From contig CAZIOH010000022.1 in NCBI GenBank assembly GCA_964540815.1, positions 11,764 through 75,763 of the forward strand: 64,000 nt of DNA, in the 5' to 3' direction. A program made the position numbers and the translations under genes. The notes beneath the pieces were generated by a model. It did no database searches, was not told the origin of the DNA, and worked only from the letters and a program-made list of their open reading frames with translations. This document shows positions 24,803 to 33,330 of the stretch, in pieces (within the stretch, counting starts at the first letter, position 1; the number at the start of each line of letters is the position of its first letter). This stretch comes from CAZIOH01 sp964540815 (GTDB lineage Bacteria; Myxococcota_A; Polyangia; Fen-1088).

Positions 24803-25737
24803 GGCGCCCCCTCCCCTCCGACCGGCGCCGGGACGACCGCCGGGGTCGGCTCGGCGCCCACGATCTGGACATCCGCCACCACCCCGGCGTGGTCCGATGG
24901 ATGGATGCCGCGGGCCCCGGGCTCGGTGAATGCCAGCTCCGCGCCCCGGATGGTTCCGCGCCCGTCCCGCCGCGCCGGCGTGACGAAGATGTAGTCGATG
25001 CGGCGGTTGGCCGAGAGCCAGCTCATCCGGGCGCGAAACGGATTCTCGATCCTCCAGGTGTACCCTGGCTCGCCAGGGCGAGCGGTCGCCCAGGCATCCT
25101 GGTAAAAAACCCGTCTGCCCCCGAGCGTCGTCAACCCGGAGAGCCAGCGGATCTCGTCCGACTCCGGGGTGGCGTTGAAGTCCCCGAGCAGGATCTGGGG
25201 CGATTCCTTGACGGCCGGCGGCTGCCGCCGGGTCGACACCTCGCCGTCGATGAAGAGGATCTGGTCCTCGCGCTCCTTGCCCTCCTCCTGTCGGTAGCTG
25301 AGGTGGGTGGTGTGGACCCAGAGCGCCCCGGCCGGCCCGGCCAGCTCCGCCGAGAACAGCACCCGCCCCTCGGTCTTCGCCGAGTGAGGCAGCGCCCGGA
25401 TCACCGACTGCCTGAACCCGAAGCGACTGAGGATGGCCACCCCTTCCCAGCCACCTCCCCACTCGGTCGCCGGACCGAACCCGTAATCGAAGGACAGCGC
25501 GCGCGCCACCGTCTCGGCCTGGTTCCGCAGACGGCCGGGCGCCTCGCGCACCTCCTGGAAGGCCACCACGTCGGGGCCGAGGCGGCGCAGCTCGGCGATG
25601 ACCAGGTCCAGCCGCTCGACGTGCGGACCCTGTTCACCCCACAGGTTGAGCGTCACGCAACGGAGCCGGGTTCCGCGCCCCGCGCCGTCCTCCCGTTCAC
25701 CGGACCTTTCATCGGACTCTTCAGCCGCCTTGCCCAT
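24799..25737 (-). CDS. Endonuclease/exonuclease/phosphatase family protein
   Basis: A 312-residue protein of the EEP fold. Motifs in order are RCVTLNLWGEQG (Asn), VVAFQEVREAP (metal-binding Glu), HTTHLSYRQEEG, QILLGDFNATPES (catalytic Asp and Asn), RIDYIFVTPARRDG, and PSDHAGVVADV (terminal SDH). It could act on nucleic acid, phospholipid or sugar phosphate. No signal peptide is evident. The N-terminus is a charged Glu/Gly/Arg tail and start choice is uncertain: ATGs at 25737 and 25761 are in frame inside a CCCATTGG repeat. Coupled to the downstream metallophosphoesterase. Confidence 0.87.
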   Translation of the reverse strand: MGKAAEESDERSGEREDGAGRGTRLRCVTLNLWGEQGPHVERLDLVIAELRRLGPDVVAFQEVREAPGRLRNQAETVARALSFDYGFGPATEWGGGWEGVAILSRFGFRQSVIRALPHSAKTEGRVLFSAELAGPAGALWVHTTHLSYRQEEGKEREDQILFIDGEVSTRRQPPAVKESPQILLGDFNATPESDEIRWLSGLTTLGGRRVFYQDAWATARPGEPGYTWRIENPFRARMSWLSANRRIDYIFVTPARRDGRGTIRGAELAFTEPGARGIHPSDHAGVVADVQIVGAEPTPAVVPAPVGGEGAP

Positions 25738-25789
25738 TGGCCTTCTTTCCCATTGGCCCATTGGCGTTCGCTCCCATTGGCGTTCGCTC
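25733..25789. repeat. CCCATTGG cluster with 16-bp tandem repeat at gene junction
   Basis: Four CCCATTGG copies start at 25733, 25749, 25757 and 25773. The last two are part of a perfect 16-bp tandem duplication (CCATTGGCGTTCGCTC, 25758-25773 and 25774-25789). The array runs from the queD stop codon into the N-terminal codons of the EEP gene. Each unit supplies an ATG on the minus strand, alternately in two frames. Confidence 0.85.
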
Positions 25790-26150
25790 AGGCCCCCCGG
25801 TAGGTGCACTTGCTGTCGTGCGTCTCCCACACCGTGATGGCGGAGACCTGCGAGATCCGCGCCTTCATCGCGCCCCACAGGTACGCCGCCAGGTTCTCGC
25901 AGGTGGAGTTGTCCAGGCCGGGCACGTCGTTCAGGTACTGATGATCGAGGCGCCCATGCAGGTCCGCCCAGACGTCGTCGATCGCGCCGAAGTCGATGAG
26001 CCACCCGGACTGCGGATCCACCGGCCCGACGATGAACACCTCGACCCGGTAGCTGTGCCCGTGCACCCGCGCGCACTTGTGGCCCTCGGGCACCCGCGGC
26101 AACCGATGCGCGGCCTCGAAGCGGTACTCTTTCATCAGCTCGACGATCAT
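25788..26150 (-). CDS. queD: 6-carboxytetrahydropterin synthase / 6-pyruvoyl-tetrahydropterin synthase family
   Basis: Converts 7,8-dihydroneopterin triphosphate to 6-carboxy-5,6,7,8-tetrahydropterin, the second step of queuosine precursor (preQ0) synthesis. The protein is 120 residues, family-typical. The zinc histidines are in FEAAHRL and ARVHGHSYRVEVF. The catalytic Cys precedes them in EGHKCARVHGH. LDHQYLND and STCENLAAYLW follow, and the end motif is TVWETHDSKCTY. No other queuosine gene is in the window, so queC, queE and queF would have to lie elsewhere. Confidence 0.92.
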   Translation of the reverse strand: MIVELMKEYRFEAAHRLPRVPEGHKCARVHGHSYRVEVFIVGPVDPQSGWLIDFGAIDDVWADLHGRLDHQYLNDVPGLDNSTCENLAAYLWGAMKARISQVSAITVWETHDSKCTYRGA

Positions 26151-26248
26151 GGTCTCGCAGCGTACCAGGCGCGTCGCGATGGGGCGAGGTTCCCCTGCGC
26201 CCTCGGCGAGTTCGGCTACTATTCAGCGCTCCCCTTGAGTCAGCCCCC

Positions 26249-27553
26249 TTGAGCCTGCTCGGCGATTTTCGGTCCCTCGACCGCCGTGTGTTCATCCTCG
26301 GCGCCGCCCGCATGGTGGTGACGCTGGGGTTCGCGGCCGTGCTGCCTTACCTCGGCGTGGTGCTGCACCAGGAACGCCAGGTCCCCGCGACCGTCATCGG
26401 CGTCATCTGGACCGTGGCCGGGTTGTCGGGGGCCGTCATGCAGTGGGTGGCCGGGGAGGTGGCCGACCGCCTGGGACGCCGCCCGGTCTTGCTGTCGGCG
26501 ATGGCGCTGCGAACCGTCAACCTGGTGGCGCTCGGCTACGCGATTGGACATCGGGGGCCCATCCTCTCGATCGCGGCGCTGGTGGTCCTGAACTCGGTGC
26601 TGCGCGGCTTCTTCGATCCGGTGGCCTCCGCCATGGTCGCCGATCTCTCCGCCGGGCCCCATCGCATCGCGGCCTTCTCCCTGCAGCGCATCGGGGTCAA
26701 CATCGGCTGGGCCCTCGGCAGCCTCGCCCCCGGGATCTCGCGCGCGCTCGATCTTCCGTTCGGGCAGCTGTTCTACGTCAGCGCCGCGATCACGCTGGTC
26801 GCCACCTGGGCGGCGTCGACCATCGTCGAGACCCACGCCACGGGGCGGACATCGACATCGACACCGACCTCGAGCTCGACCTCGGGGCAGCCGCCCGCGG
26901 CGGGGTTGCCGGCGTTCTGGCGTTTCGGGATCTTCCGCTCGGTCAACCTGCACAGCTACTGGCGCGACCGGCGCTACATGGGCTTCCTGCTCGCGTCGCT
27001 CTGCTACTTCCTGCTGCAAGCCCAGCTCTACGCGCCGCTCTCGCTCTACGCCGCCGATCACCTTCGCCTCGACCTCGGCGCGGTCTCACACCTGTACCTG
27101 ACCAACGGCCTCATGGTGGTGGCCCTGCAGCTCCCGGCCTTCTTCTACATCCGCCGCGTGGGTCCCGAGCGCGTGCTGATCGCCGGCGGCCTGGCGTACG
27201 CGGTCAGCTACGCACTCTGCGGCCTCGCCACCGACCAGGCCTCGCTCCTGGCGTGCGTGGGCCTCGTGACCCTCTCGGAGATCATGAGCGCGCCCGCTCA
27301 GCAGACCGCCATGACCATGATGGCCCCGCTCGGTCGGGTCGGCGCCTATGCCGGTCTCTTCGGCCTCACCCAGTCGGTGGGACAATCGCTCGGCCCCCTG
27401 CTCGGCACCGCCCTGCTCGACGCCCTGCCCGATCGCCTGACCTGGCCCCTGCTCGCGCTCTTCGGCGTGGCGGCGGCGCTCATCTTCCGACGCGTCCTCG
27501 CGCAAGATCCGACGCACCCACCCACCTGCGCCCCGGTGGCGGGAGTCGGCTGA
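26249..27553 (+). CDS. Major facilitator superfamily transporter
   Basis: A 434-residue, 12-helix MFS protein. The loop 2-3 signature is present as GEVADRLGRRPVLLSA. The central cytoplasmic loop after helix 6 carries a Ser/Thr-rich insert (TSTSTPTSSSTSG) encoded by a GAC-rich hexamer repeat at 26848-26886. A drug or metabolite exporter is the usual expectation and no substrate can be assigned. The TTG at 26249 is the only start that keeps the first helix context (FRSLDRRVFILGAARMVVTL); a GTG within RRVF is an alternative. It diverges from queD across a 98-bp gap. Confidence 0.82.
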   Translation: MSLLGDFRSLDRRVFILGAARMVVTLGFAAVLPYLGVVLHQERQVPATVIGVIWTVAGLSGAVMQWVAGEVADRLGRRPVLLSAMALRTVNLVALGYAIGHRGPILSIAALVVLNSVLRGFFDPVASAMVADLSAGPHRIAAFSLQRIGVNIGWALGSLAPGISRALDLPFGQLFYVSAAITLVATWAASTIVETHATGRTSTSTPTSSSTSGQPPAAGLPAFWRFGIFRSVNLHSYWRDRRYMGFLLASLCYFLLQAQLYAPLSLYAADHLRLDLGAVSHLYLTNGLMVVALQLPAFFYIRRVGPERVLIAGGLAYAVSYALCGLATDQASLLACVGLVTLSEIMSAPAQQTAMTMMAPLGRVGAYAGLFGLTQSVGQSLGPLLGTALLDALPDRLTWPLLALFGVAAALIFRRVLAQDPTHPPTCAPVAGVG

Positions 27554-27566
27554 GGGGGTGTGGGGT

Positions 27567-28802
27567 TCAGTCCAGGTTGGGCAGCGGGAAGGGCTTGCCG
27601 GGCTTGGCGAACAGGTAGCCCTGGCACAGGTTGCCGCCGAGTCGAATCAAGGTGTCGCGCTCGAGCTCGGTCTCGATGCCCTCGGCGATGATCTGGATCT
27701 GCAGGTCCCGGCACAGCTCGATGATCGACCGCAGCAGCTTCTGCTTGGTGGGCGAGCGATCCACCCCGCGCACCAGCGACATGTCCACCTTGACCACGTC
27801 CGGCTCGAGCTGCGCAAAGCTGGTGAGCCCGGCGTAGCCGGCGCCGAGATCGTCGATCGCGATGCGATAGCCCATGGCGCGCAGGCGCGACACCCGGGCC
27901 ATGAGATCGGGGATCTGATCCAGCGCCGCGCGCTCGGTGATCTCGAGGACCACCCGATCGGCGAACGCCGAGAGCGGCGAGTCCGGGGTGAAGAGGCTCA
28001 GATCGCCGAGATCCGCGGGGTGAACGTTGACGAAGACGTGCCCGGCCTCGAGCGACGGGATCGAGGCGGCCACCCGCGCGCGGATGACGCGGCCGAGATC
28101 GTGGACCCGATCGAGGCGCTCGGCCGCGTCGAACAGCTCGCCCGGGCTCCGCAAGGTCGGCTCGTCGCTGCGCACCAGCGCCTCGTACGCGAACAGCGAT
28201 CGCTCGGCCCACGACACGATGGGCTGATAAGCGATCCACACCCGCTCGAGCGCGTTCGCGAAGCGCGCCTCGAGCCCGGCGCGGTCGCCGAGCTGGAGCG
28301 CATCCTCCCGGTGGCGCTGCTCCAGGACCTCGCGCCGGACCCGGGCCATCTGCCCGAGCCGCACGGCCCGCGTCACGACCTCCTCCAGGTCGCAGGCCTC
28401 GACCGGCTTGACCAGATAGCGAAGCGCCCCGTACTCCATGGCCTTCATGGCGCTCTCGAGCGCCGGTCCACCGGTCATCATGATCACCGGGACGTCGAGG
28501 TCGCGCTGACGGATGGCCCGCAGGAGCTCGATGCCGTTCATGCCGGGCATGGCGATGTCGCTCACGATGGCGTCGAACACGCACATCTCGAGGCGTTGTT
28601 CGGCCTCCAGGCCCGAGCCCGCGGTCTCGACCTTGAAGCCCACGTCGGCCAGGATGCGCGCGTACCCCCGCGTGATGGTGGGCTCGTCGTCCACGAGCAG
28701 GATTGTTCCGCGCTCCGTGTCGGCGAGCCCGGTGGGGGGCGCTTGGCCGGGTCCGGGGCCGGCTGGGCCCACGGTGGAACGGATGCTCAGAGATGTCGAC
28801 AT
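27567..28802 (-). CDS. Response regulator with EAL domain (c-di-GMP phosphodiesterase)
   Basis: A 411-residue two-domain regulator. The receiver domain lies at about residues 30-150: TILLVDDEPTITRG, phosphorylation site in AIVSDIAMPGMNG, VIMMTGG and YLVKPVEA. A linker helix follows and then an EAL domain. Catalytic motifs are intact: FAYEALVRS (EAL), VFVNVHPAD (Asn), VVLEITERA (Glu), IDDLGAGYAGL (DD), VVKVDMSLV (Lys) and IAEGIETELE. Hydrolysis of cyclic-di-GMP to pGpG is therefore likely, switched by phosphorylation. No histidine kinase is adjacent. The frame allows an ATG at 28814, but 28802 has an AGGTG eight bases upstream. Convergent with the MFS gene with only 13 bases between the stops. 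Confidence 0.93.
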   Translation of the reverse strand: MSTSLSIRSTVGPAGPGPGQAPPTGLADTERGTILLVDDEPTITRGYARILADVGFKVETAGSGLEAEQRLEMCVFDAIVSDIAMPGMNGIELLRAIRQRDLDVPVIMMTGGPALESAMKAMEYGALRYLVKPVEACDLEEVVTRAVRLGQMARVRREVLEQRHREDALQLGDRAGLEARFANALERVWIAYQPIVSWAERSLFAYEALVRSDEPTLRSPGELFDAAERLDRVHDLGRVIRARVAASIPSLEAGHVFVNVHPADLGDLSLFTPDSPLSAFADRVVLEITERAALDQIPDLMARVSRLRAMGYRIAIDDLGAGYAGLTSFAQLEPDVVKVDMSLVRGVDRSPTKQKLLRSIIELCRDLQIQIIAEGIETELERDTLIRLGGNLCQGYLFAKPGKPFPLPNLD

Positions 28803-28901
28803 CACACCTGACATCGGCGGGTGCGATTGGCGGGTTGAGGTCGAAATCGCGACCTCGGGTCGGCCGGCCTCCCCCGCACGTGACGCCCATTTTTCGGGCC
28901 C

Positions 28902-28948
28902 ATTCCTTCGACCGAGCCTATTCCTTCGAGATCGATCTCTGATATATC
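28902..28948 (+). promoter_or_regulatory. Candidate pdh promoter/operator region
   Basis: Upstream of pdhA there are two direct repeats of ATTCCTTCGA (28902-28911 and 28920-28929). A perfect 12-bp palindrome GAGATCGATCTC (28928-28939) follows, then GATATATC (28941-28948), a likely -10 region in a locally AT-rich stretch. Start codon of pdhA is at 29003. The palindrome sits where an operator would overlap the promoter. The regulator is unknown. Confidence 0.45.
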
Positions 28949-29002
28949 TTTCGCTCTTACACGAACCGTCACGGAACGGCGGAGCAGGAGATCAGGTCCA
29001 AG

Positions 29003-30007
29003 ATGAGCGCAATCGAACGGGAGGTCATGGAACCTCACGAAAAGACACGAAGCGTCGAGAAGGCCCAGCTTCTGGAGTACTACCGCCAGATGCTCGCCAT
29101 TCGTCGAATGGAGGAGGCGCTGGCCAAGGCCTATTCCCTCCGCAAATTCGGCGGTTTCCTTCACCTCGCCATCGGCCAGGAGGCCGTTGCCGTGGGGTCC
29201 ATCGCCGCGCTCAAACCGGAAGACTACGCGTTCGCCACCTACCGGGAGCACGCCCACGCCTACGCCAAGGGGATGAGCGCCCGCTCCATCATCGCCGAGC
29301 TGTTCGGCAAGCGGACGGGCTGTTCCATGGGGCTCGGCGGGTCGATGCACCTGTTCGATGCCCCGCGCAACTTCATGGGCGGCTACGGGATCGTCGGCGG
29401 GCACATTCCGCTCGCCGCCGGAACCGCCTTTGCCTCGAAATATCGCGGGGATGGACGGGTCACCCTGTGTTACTTCGGTGATGGCTCGGTCGCCCAGGGC
29501 GCCTTCCACGAGGCGCTGACCCTGGCGGCGCTCTGGAAGCTGCCGGTGGTCTTCATCTGCGAGAACAACCAGTACTCGATGGGGACCCCGCTGCACCGAT
29601 CCATGTCCGTGCTCGACGTGTCGCAGAAGGCGCTCGGTTACGGGATGGCCCGCGATCGCTTCGACGGCGACGACGTGGTCAAGGTGCGGGACCGGATGGC
29701 GGAGGCGATTCGCCGCGCGCGCAGCGAGTCGCTGCCGACCCTGGTCGAGGTGGTGACCTACCGATTTCGCGGGCACTCCATGTCCGACGCGGGGCTCTAC
29801 CGCACCAAGGAAGAGGTGGACGAGTGGAAGAAGCGCGACCCCATCACCGTGGGGCGTGGCTTGCTGGAGAAGGCCAGCGTCGCCGAGTCCGAGGTCCTCG
29901 CCATCGAGGAGGGCGTCAAGCGCGAGATCGAGGACGCCGTGAAGTTCGCCGACGAGAGCGGCGAGCTGACCTTCGAAGAGCTCGAGCAGTTCACCTACAA
30001 GGAGTGA
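29003..30007 (+). CDS. pdhA: Pyruvate dehydrogenase E1 component, alpha subunit
   Basis: Thiamine-diphosphate-dependent decarboxylation of pyruvate and reductive acetylation of the E2 lipoyl group, with the beta subunit. The protein is 334 residues. The TPP-binding motif GDGSVAQGAFHEAL (GDG...N type) is followed by ICENNQYSMGTPLHRS. FRGHSMSDAGLYRTKEE is the conserved phosphorylation-loop region of alpha subunits. KRTGCSMGLGGSMHL and GGYGIVGGHIPLAAG are also classic. The substrate choice (pyruvate versus branched-chain keto acid) rests on these motifs and on the operon with a lipoyl E2. First gene of pdhA-pdhB-pdhC; pdhB follows after 10 bases. Confidence 0.94.
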   Translation: MSAIEREVMEPHEKTRSVEKAQLLEYYRQMLAIRRMEEALAKAYSLRKFGGFLHLAIGQEAVAVGSIAALKPEDYAFATYREHAHAYAKGMSARSIIAELFGKRTGCSMGLGGSMHLFDAPRNFMGGYGIVGGHIPLAAGTAFASKYRGDGRVTLCYFGDGSVAQGAFHEALTLAALWKLPVVFICENNQYSMGTPLHRSMSVLDVSQKALGYGMARDRFDGDDVVKVRDRMAEAIRRARSESLPTLVEVVTYRFRGHSMSDAGLYRTKEEVDEWKKRDPITVGRGLLEKASVAESEVLAIEEGVKREIEDAVKFADESGELTFEELEQFTYKE

Positions 30008-30017
30008 GAGACCCGAT

Positions 30018-31001
30018 ATGGCGCAGATCGCTTTTCGCGAGGCCCTCAACCAGGCGATGGTCGAGGAGATGGAACGGGACGACCGGATCTTCCTCATGGG
30101 CGAGGAGGTCGGACACTACAACGGGGCGTACAAGGTCTCGAAGGGGATGCTCGAGAAGTTCGGCGAACGGCGGGTGCTCGACACGCCCATCGCCGAGAAC
30201 GGGTTCGCCGGCATCGGAATCGGCGCGGCCATGGCCGGCCTGCGGCCGATCGTGGAGTTCATGACCTGGAACTTCTCGTTCGTGGCCGCCGACCAGCTCA
30301 TCAGTAACGCCGCCAAGATCCGCCAGATGTCGGCCGGGCAATTCACCCTGCCCATCGTCTTCCGCGGCCCGGGCGGCTCCGCCCACATGCTGGCCGCCCA
30401 GCACAGCCAGTCGACCGAGGCGCTGTGGGCCCACGTTCCCGGCCTCAAGGTCGTGATGCCGGCCAACCCCTACGACGCCAAGGGGCTGCTCAAGAGCGCG
30501 CTCCGGGACAACAACCCGATCGTCTTCATCGAGGGCGAGATCATGTACGGCGACCTCGGGGAGGTCCCCGAGGGGGAGTACCTGATCCCGCTCGGTGTCG
30601 GGGACGTCAAGCGCGAGGGAAAGCACATCACCATCGTGGCGTGGTCCAAGATGGTGAAGATCGCGCTCGCCGCGGCGACCGAGCTGGCCAAGGAGGGGAT
30701 CGAGGTGGAGGTGGTCGATCCTCGCACCATCCGCCCGCTCGACGAGGAGCTGATCGTGTCGTCGGTCAGCAAGACCGGCCGGGCGCTGATCATCGAGGAG
30801 GGATGGCCCTTCAACGGCGTGGGCGCGGAGATCGCCTACCGGATCGCGCGGCGGTGCTTCGACGACCTCGACGCCCCGGTGGAGCGGTTGACGGGGGCGG
30901 ACATGCCGATGCCGTACAACCACCACCTGGAGGAGCTGTGCATCCCGACGGTTCCCCGAGCGGTCGCCGCGGTGAAGAAGCTGCTCTACCTCGAGGACTG
31001 A
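30018..31001 (+). CDS. pdhB: Pyruvate dehydrogenase E1 component, beta subunit
   Basis: A 327-residue partner of E1 alpha that forms the heterotetramer and contributes the TPP pyrimidine-binding Glu. Conserved segments are MGEEVGHYNGAYKVSKGM, DTPIAENGFAGIGIGAAM, LPIVFRGPGGSAHMLAAQHS, IVFIEGEIMYG and VVDPRTIRPLDEELI, typical of PDH E1 beta. The full transketolase-type C-terminal domain is present (IIEEGWPFNGVGAEI). It starts 10 bases after pdhA and is followed by pdhC after about 100 bases. Confidence 0.94.
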   Translation: MAQIAFREALNQAMVEEMERDDRIFLMGEEVGHYNGAYKVSKGMLEKFGERRVLDTPIAENGFAGIGIGAAMAGLRPIVEFMTWNFSFVAADQLISNAAKIRQMSAGQFTLPIVFRGPGGSAHMLAAQHSQSTEALWAHVPGLKVVMPANPYDAKGLLKSALRDNNPIVFIEGEIMYGDLGEVPEGEYLIPLGVGDVKREGKHITIVAWSKMVKIALAAATELAKEGIEVEVVDPRTIRPLDEELIVSSVSKTGRALIIEEGWPFNGVGAEIAYRIARRCFDDLDAPVERLTGADMPMPYNHHLEELCIPTVPRAVAAVKKLLYLED

Positions 31002-31104
31002 GGAGGCGCTGAGCGGCGGCGGCGGGCGTGGCGGCGGCGGCGTGAAGCCCGGGATCGGTGTGCTTTCGGTGGCGTGATTTTCCTGAGAGAGGACTTGAAG
31101 AGAT

Positions 31105-32571
31105 ATGGCCCAGATCGTTGATATGCCTCAGCTTTCGGACACCATGCGCGAGGGGGTCCTGCGCAAGTGGAGGAAGAACGAAGGGGAGAAGATCGTCCCG
31201 GGGGAGCTCTTCGCCGAGGTGGAGACCGACAAGGCGACGATGGACTGGGAGGCCTACGACGAGGGAACGCTCCTGAAGAAGCTGGTGGCCGACGGCAGCA
31301 CGGTGCCGGTCGGAACCCCCATCGCCATCCTCGGCAACCCCGGCGAGGACATCACGGCCCTGGTGGCCGAGGCCGCCGCGCGCGCGGGTGGCGCGGGCGG
31401 AAAGAAGCAGCCCGCGGCCGTCGCCCCGGCCGCGGCCGCGCCAAAGGCCGCCCCGCCGCCTGCTGCCCCGGCCCCTGCCACTGCCCCCGCGGCGGCAGCA
31501 GCCCCACCGGCGCCGTCGGCAGCGCCGTCAGCACCGACGGCTCCAGCCGCCCGGCCGAGTGCAGCCGCCCCGGCCGCCCCGTCGCCATCGAATGGCGCCA
31601 AGATCTCGGGCACCAAGGTCCTGGCCTCGCCCCTGGCGCGGCGGCTCGCGACCGACCTCGGCATCGATCTGCGTGGGGTGAAGGGCAGCGGTCCGGGGGG
31701 GCGGATCGTGGAGCGAGACGTCCAGGCGGCCTCCGCCTCGGGCGGCTCCGCGGCGCCCGCCGCGGCCGAGCCGGTGGCTCCGCCCGCGCCTCCCGCCGCC
31801 GCACCGGCGCCGGCTCCGGCACCCCTGCCCGCCCAGCTGATCCCGGAGCGTCGGGCCGAGGCCCGTCCCGCGGCGGTCGTTCCGCCGCCCGCCGACGACA
31901 TCCAGAAGCCACTGTCGCTGATGCGCAAGACCATCGCGCGGCGCCTGGTCGAGTCGAAGACCACGATCCCCCACTTCTATCTGACGACCCAGGTCGACAT
32001 GGACGCGGCGATGGAGTTCCGCGAGCAGGTGAGCCAGGTTCACGGCACCAAGCTCTCGGTCAACGACCTGGTGCTGAAGGCGGCGGCGCTCGCTCTCCGC
32101 AAGCTCCCGGAGGCCAACGCCTCCTTCACCGAGGATGCCATCGTGCAGCACGCGCGGGTGGACATCGGGATGGCGGTGGCCATCGAGGACGGGCTGGTCA
32201 CGCCGGTCCTCCGCGGGGCCGACAAGAAGACGCTGGGGCAGCTCAGCAACGAGGCCCGGGAGCTCGCCGCGCGCGCCCGCGATCGCAAGCTCCGCCCCGA
32301 AGAGATGACCGGCGGCACGTTCTCGGTGTCGAACCTGGGGATGCTCGGGGTGGATCACTTCGCCGCCATCATCAATCCGCCGGAGTCGGCCATCCTGGCC
32401 GTGGGCCGCGTGCGCAAGGAGCCGGTGGTCAAGAACGACAAGATCGTGATCGGCCAGCGGATGTTCCTGACGCTGTCCTGCGATCACCGGGTGGTGGACG
32501 GCGCGATCGGCGCCAAGCTCCTGCAGGCCATCGTGGCCATCCTCGAGCGACCGATCACCCTGGCGTTCTAG
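31105..32571 (+). CDS. pdhC: Dihydrolipoamide acetyltransferase (E2) of pyruvate dehydrogenase
   Basis: Core of the PDH complex, 488 residues. One lipoyl domain at residues 1-80 has the lipoylated lysine in EVETDKATMDWEAY. A long Ala/Pro linker (about 90-165) precedes a peripheral-subunit-binding domain at about 170-210 (ASPLARRLATDLGIDLRGV, then GSGPGGRIVERDV), a second Ala/Pro linker and the catalytic domain from about 265. The active-site motif is LSCDHRVVDGAIGAKLL near the C-terminus. Lipoylation should depend on lipA encoded 3 kb downstream. A single lipoyl domain is at the low end for E2. Confidence 0.95.
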   Translation: MAQIVDMPQLSDTMREGVLRKWRKNEGEKIVPGELFAEVETDKATMDWEAYDEGTLLKKLVADGSTVPVGTPIAILGNPGEDITALVAEAAARAGGAGGKKQPAAVAPAAAAPKAAPPPAAPAPATAPAAAAAPPAPSAAPSAPTAPAARPSAAAPAAPSPSNGAKISGTKVLASPLARRLATDLGIDLRGVKGSGPGGRIVERDVQAASASGGSAAPAAAEPVAPPAPPAAAPAPAPAPLPAQLIPERRAEARPAAVVPPPADDIQKPLSLMRKTIARRLVESKTTIPHFYLTTQVDMDAAMEFREQVSQVHGTKLSVNDLVLKAAALALRKLPEANASFTEDAIVQHARVDIGMAVAIEDGLVTPVLRGADKKTLGQLSNEARELAARARDRKLRPEEMTGGTFSVSNLGMLGVDHFAAIINPPESAILAVGRVRKEPVVKNDKIVIGQRMFLTLSCDHRVVDGAIGAKLLQAIVAILERPITLAF

Positions 32572-32595
32572 CGGGGCGTGGCGGGGCGGGGCAGG

Positions 32596-33330
32596 TCAGC
32601 TGGCGGCGCGCTCGCGCTTCTTGCGCTGGGGGCGGCGCTTGGGGAACGGGATGAGCGTGCCCTGTCGCGGGCGCGTCAGGGCAGCGAGGTTCTGCTCGGC
32701 GAGGCGCAGATCGTCGACGCTGTCGATGCGCATCCGGTCGAGCAACGCCGCGCGGATGGGTAGGCGCTGGCCGAGGTGCTGGAAGAGCGGCGCGGCGCCG
32801 GTGGACACCAGCATCGCCGGCGTCAGCAGGGCGGTCTCGGCCCACGCGTAGTGGCTCTCGTCCGTGCGCGACAGCGAGGTGACCGAGAGCCCGGCCTGGG
32901 TCGAGCGTACGCCCGCGAAGATCGGGGCGGCCCCGAGCTCGGTGCAGATGCCGAGCAGCGGCTTGCCGTCGCTGGCGGTGGCGCGGAAGCGGGCCAGCGA
33001 CTCGCGTCCGTAGATGGCGTCGCCGTCCACCACCAGGAACGGCTCGTCGAGGCCCCGCACCCCGAGCTGCAGCGTCTCGAGCGTGGTCGTCCGCAGGAAG
33101 GCCGGGTCGCGCACGAAGAGCACGTCGGGGCGCAACATGCGGACGTGGGCCATGACCTCGGCCTCGCGAAAGCCGACCACCAGTCGGACGTGTGGGACGT
33201 CCACCAGCGCCGCCAGCAGGTAGTCGATGGCCGGACGGCCGGCCACCGGGACCAGGCACTTCGGCACCCCGAGGCCGAGCCCCGCGCCGATCCGCGAGGC
33301 GGTTATGACAGCGTGGCGAGCAGCTGGCAC
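32596..33330 (-). CDS. NTP-transferase (sugar- or choline-phosphate nucleotidyltransferase-like) protein
   Basis: A 244-residue protein of the nucleotidyltransferase fold. The N-terminal nucleotide-binding segment (VITASRIGAGLG, then VPKCLVPVAGRP) keeps the PKCL lysine; the usual AGxGxR loop is modified to ASRIGAG. The metal-binding aspartates are in FLVVDGDAIYG. A basic tail ends KRRPQRKKRERAAS. Relatives activate sugars or phosphocholine with CTP, UTP or GTP. The GTG start at 33330 overlaps the HAD gene by 28 bases and restores the conserved N-terminus. It is transcribed against the pdh operon. Confidence 0.75.
   Translation of the reverse strand: MPAARHAVITASRIGAGLGLGVPKCLVPVAGRPAIDYLLAALVDVPHVRLVVGFREAEVMAHVRMLRPDVLFVRDPAFLRTTTLETLQLGVRGLDEPFLVVDGDAIYGRESLARFRATASDGKPLLGICTELGAAPIFAGVRSTQAGLSVTSLSRTDESHYAWAETALLTPAMLVSTGAAPLFQHLGQRLPIRAALLDRMRIDSVDDLRLAEQNLAALTRPRQGTLIPFPKRRPQRKKRERAAS

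Noticed and set aside
25733..25789. CRISPR array
   Set aside because: The repeat units are adjacent with no spacers and there are no cas genes.
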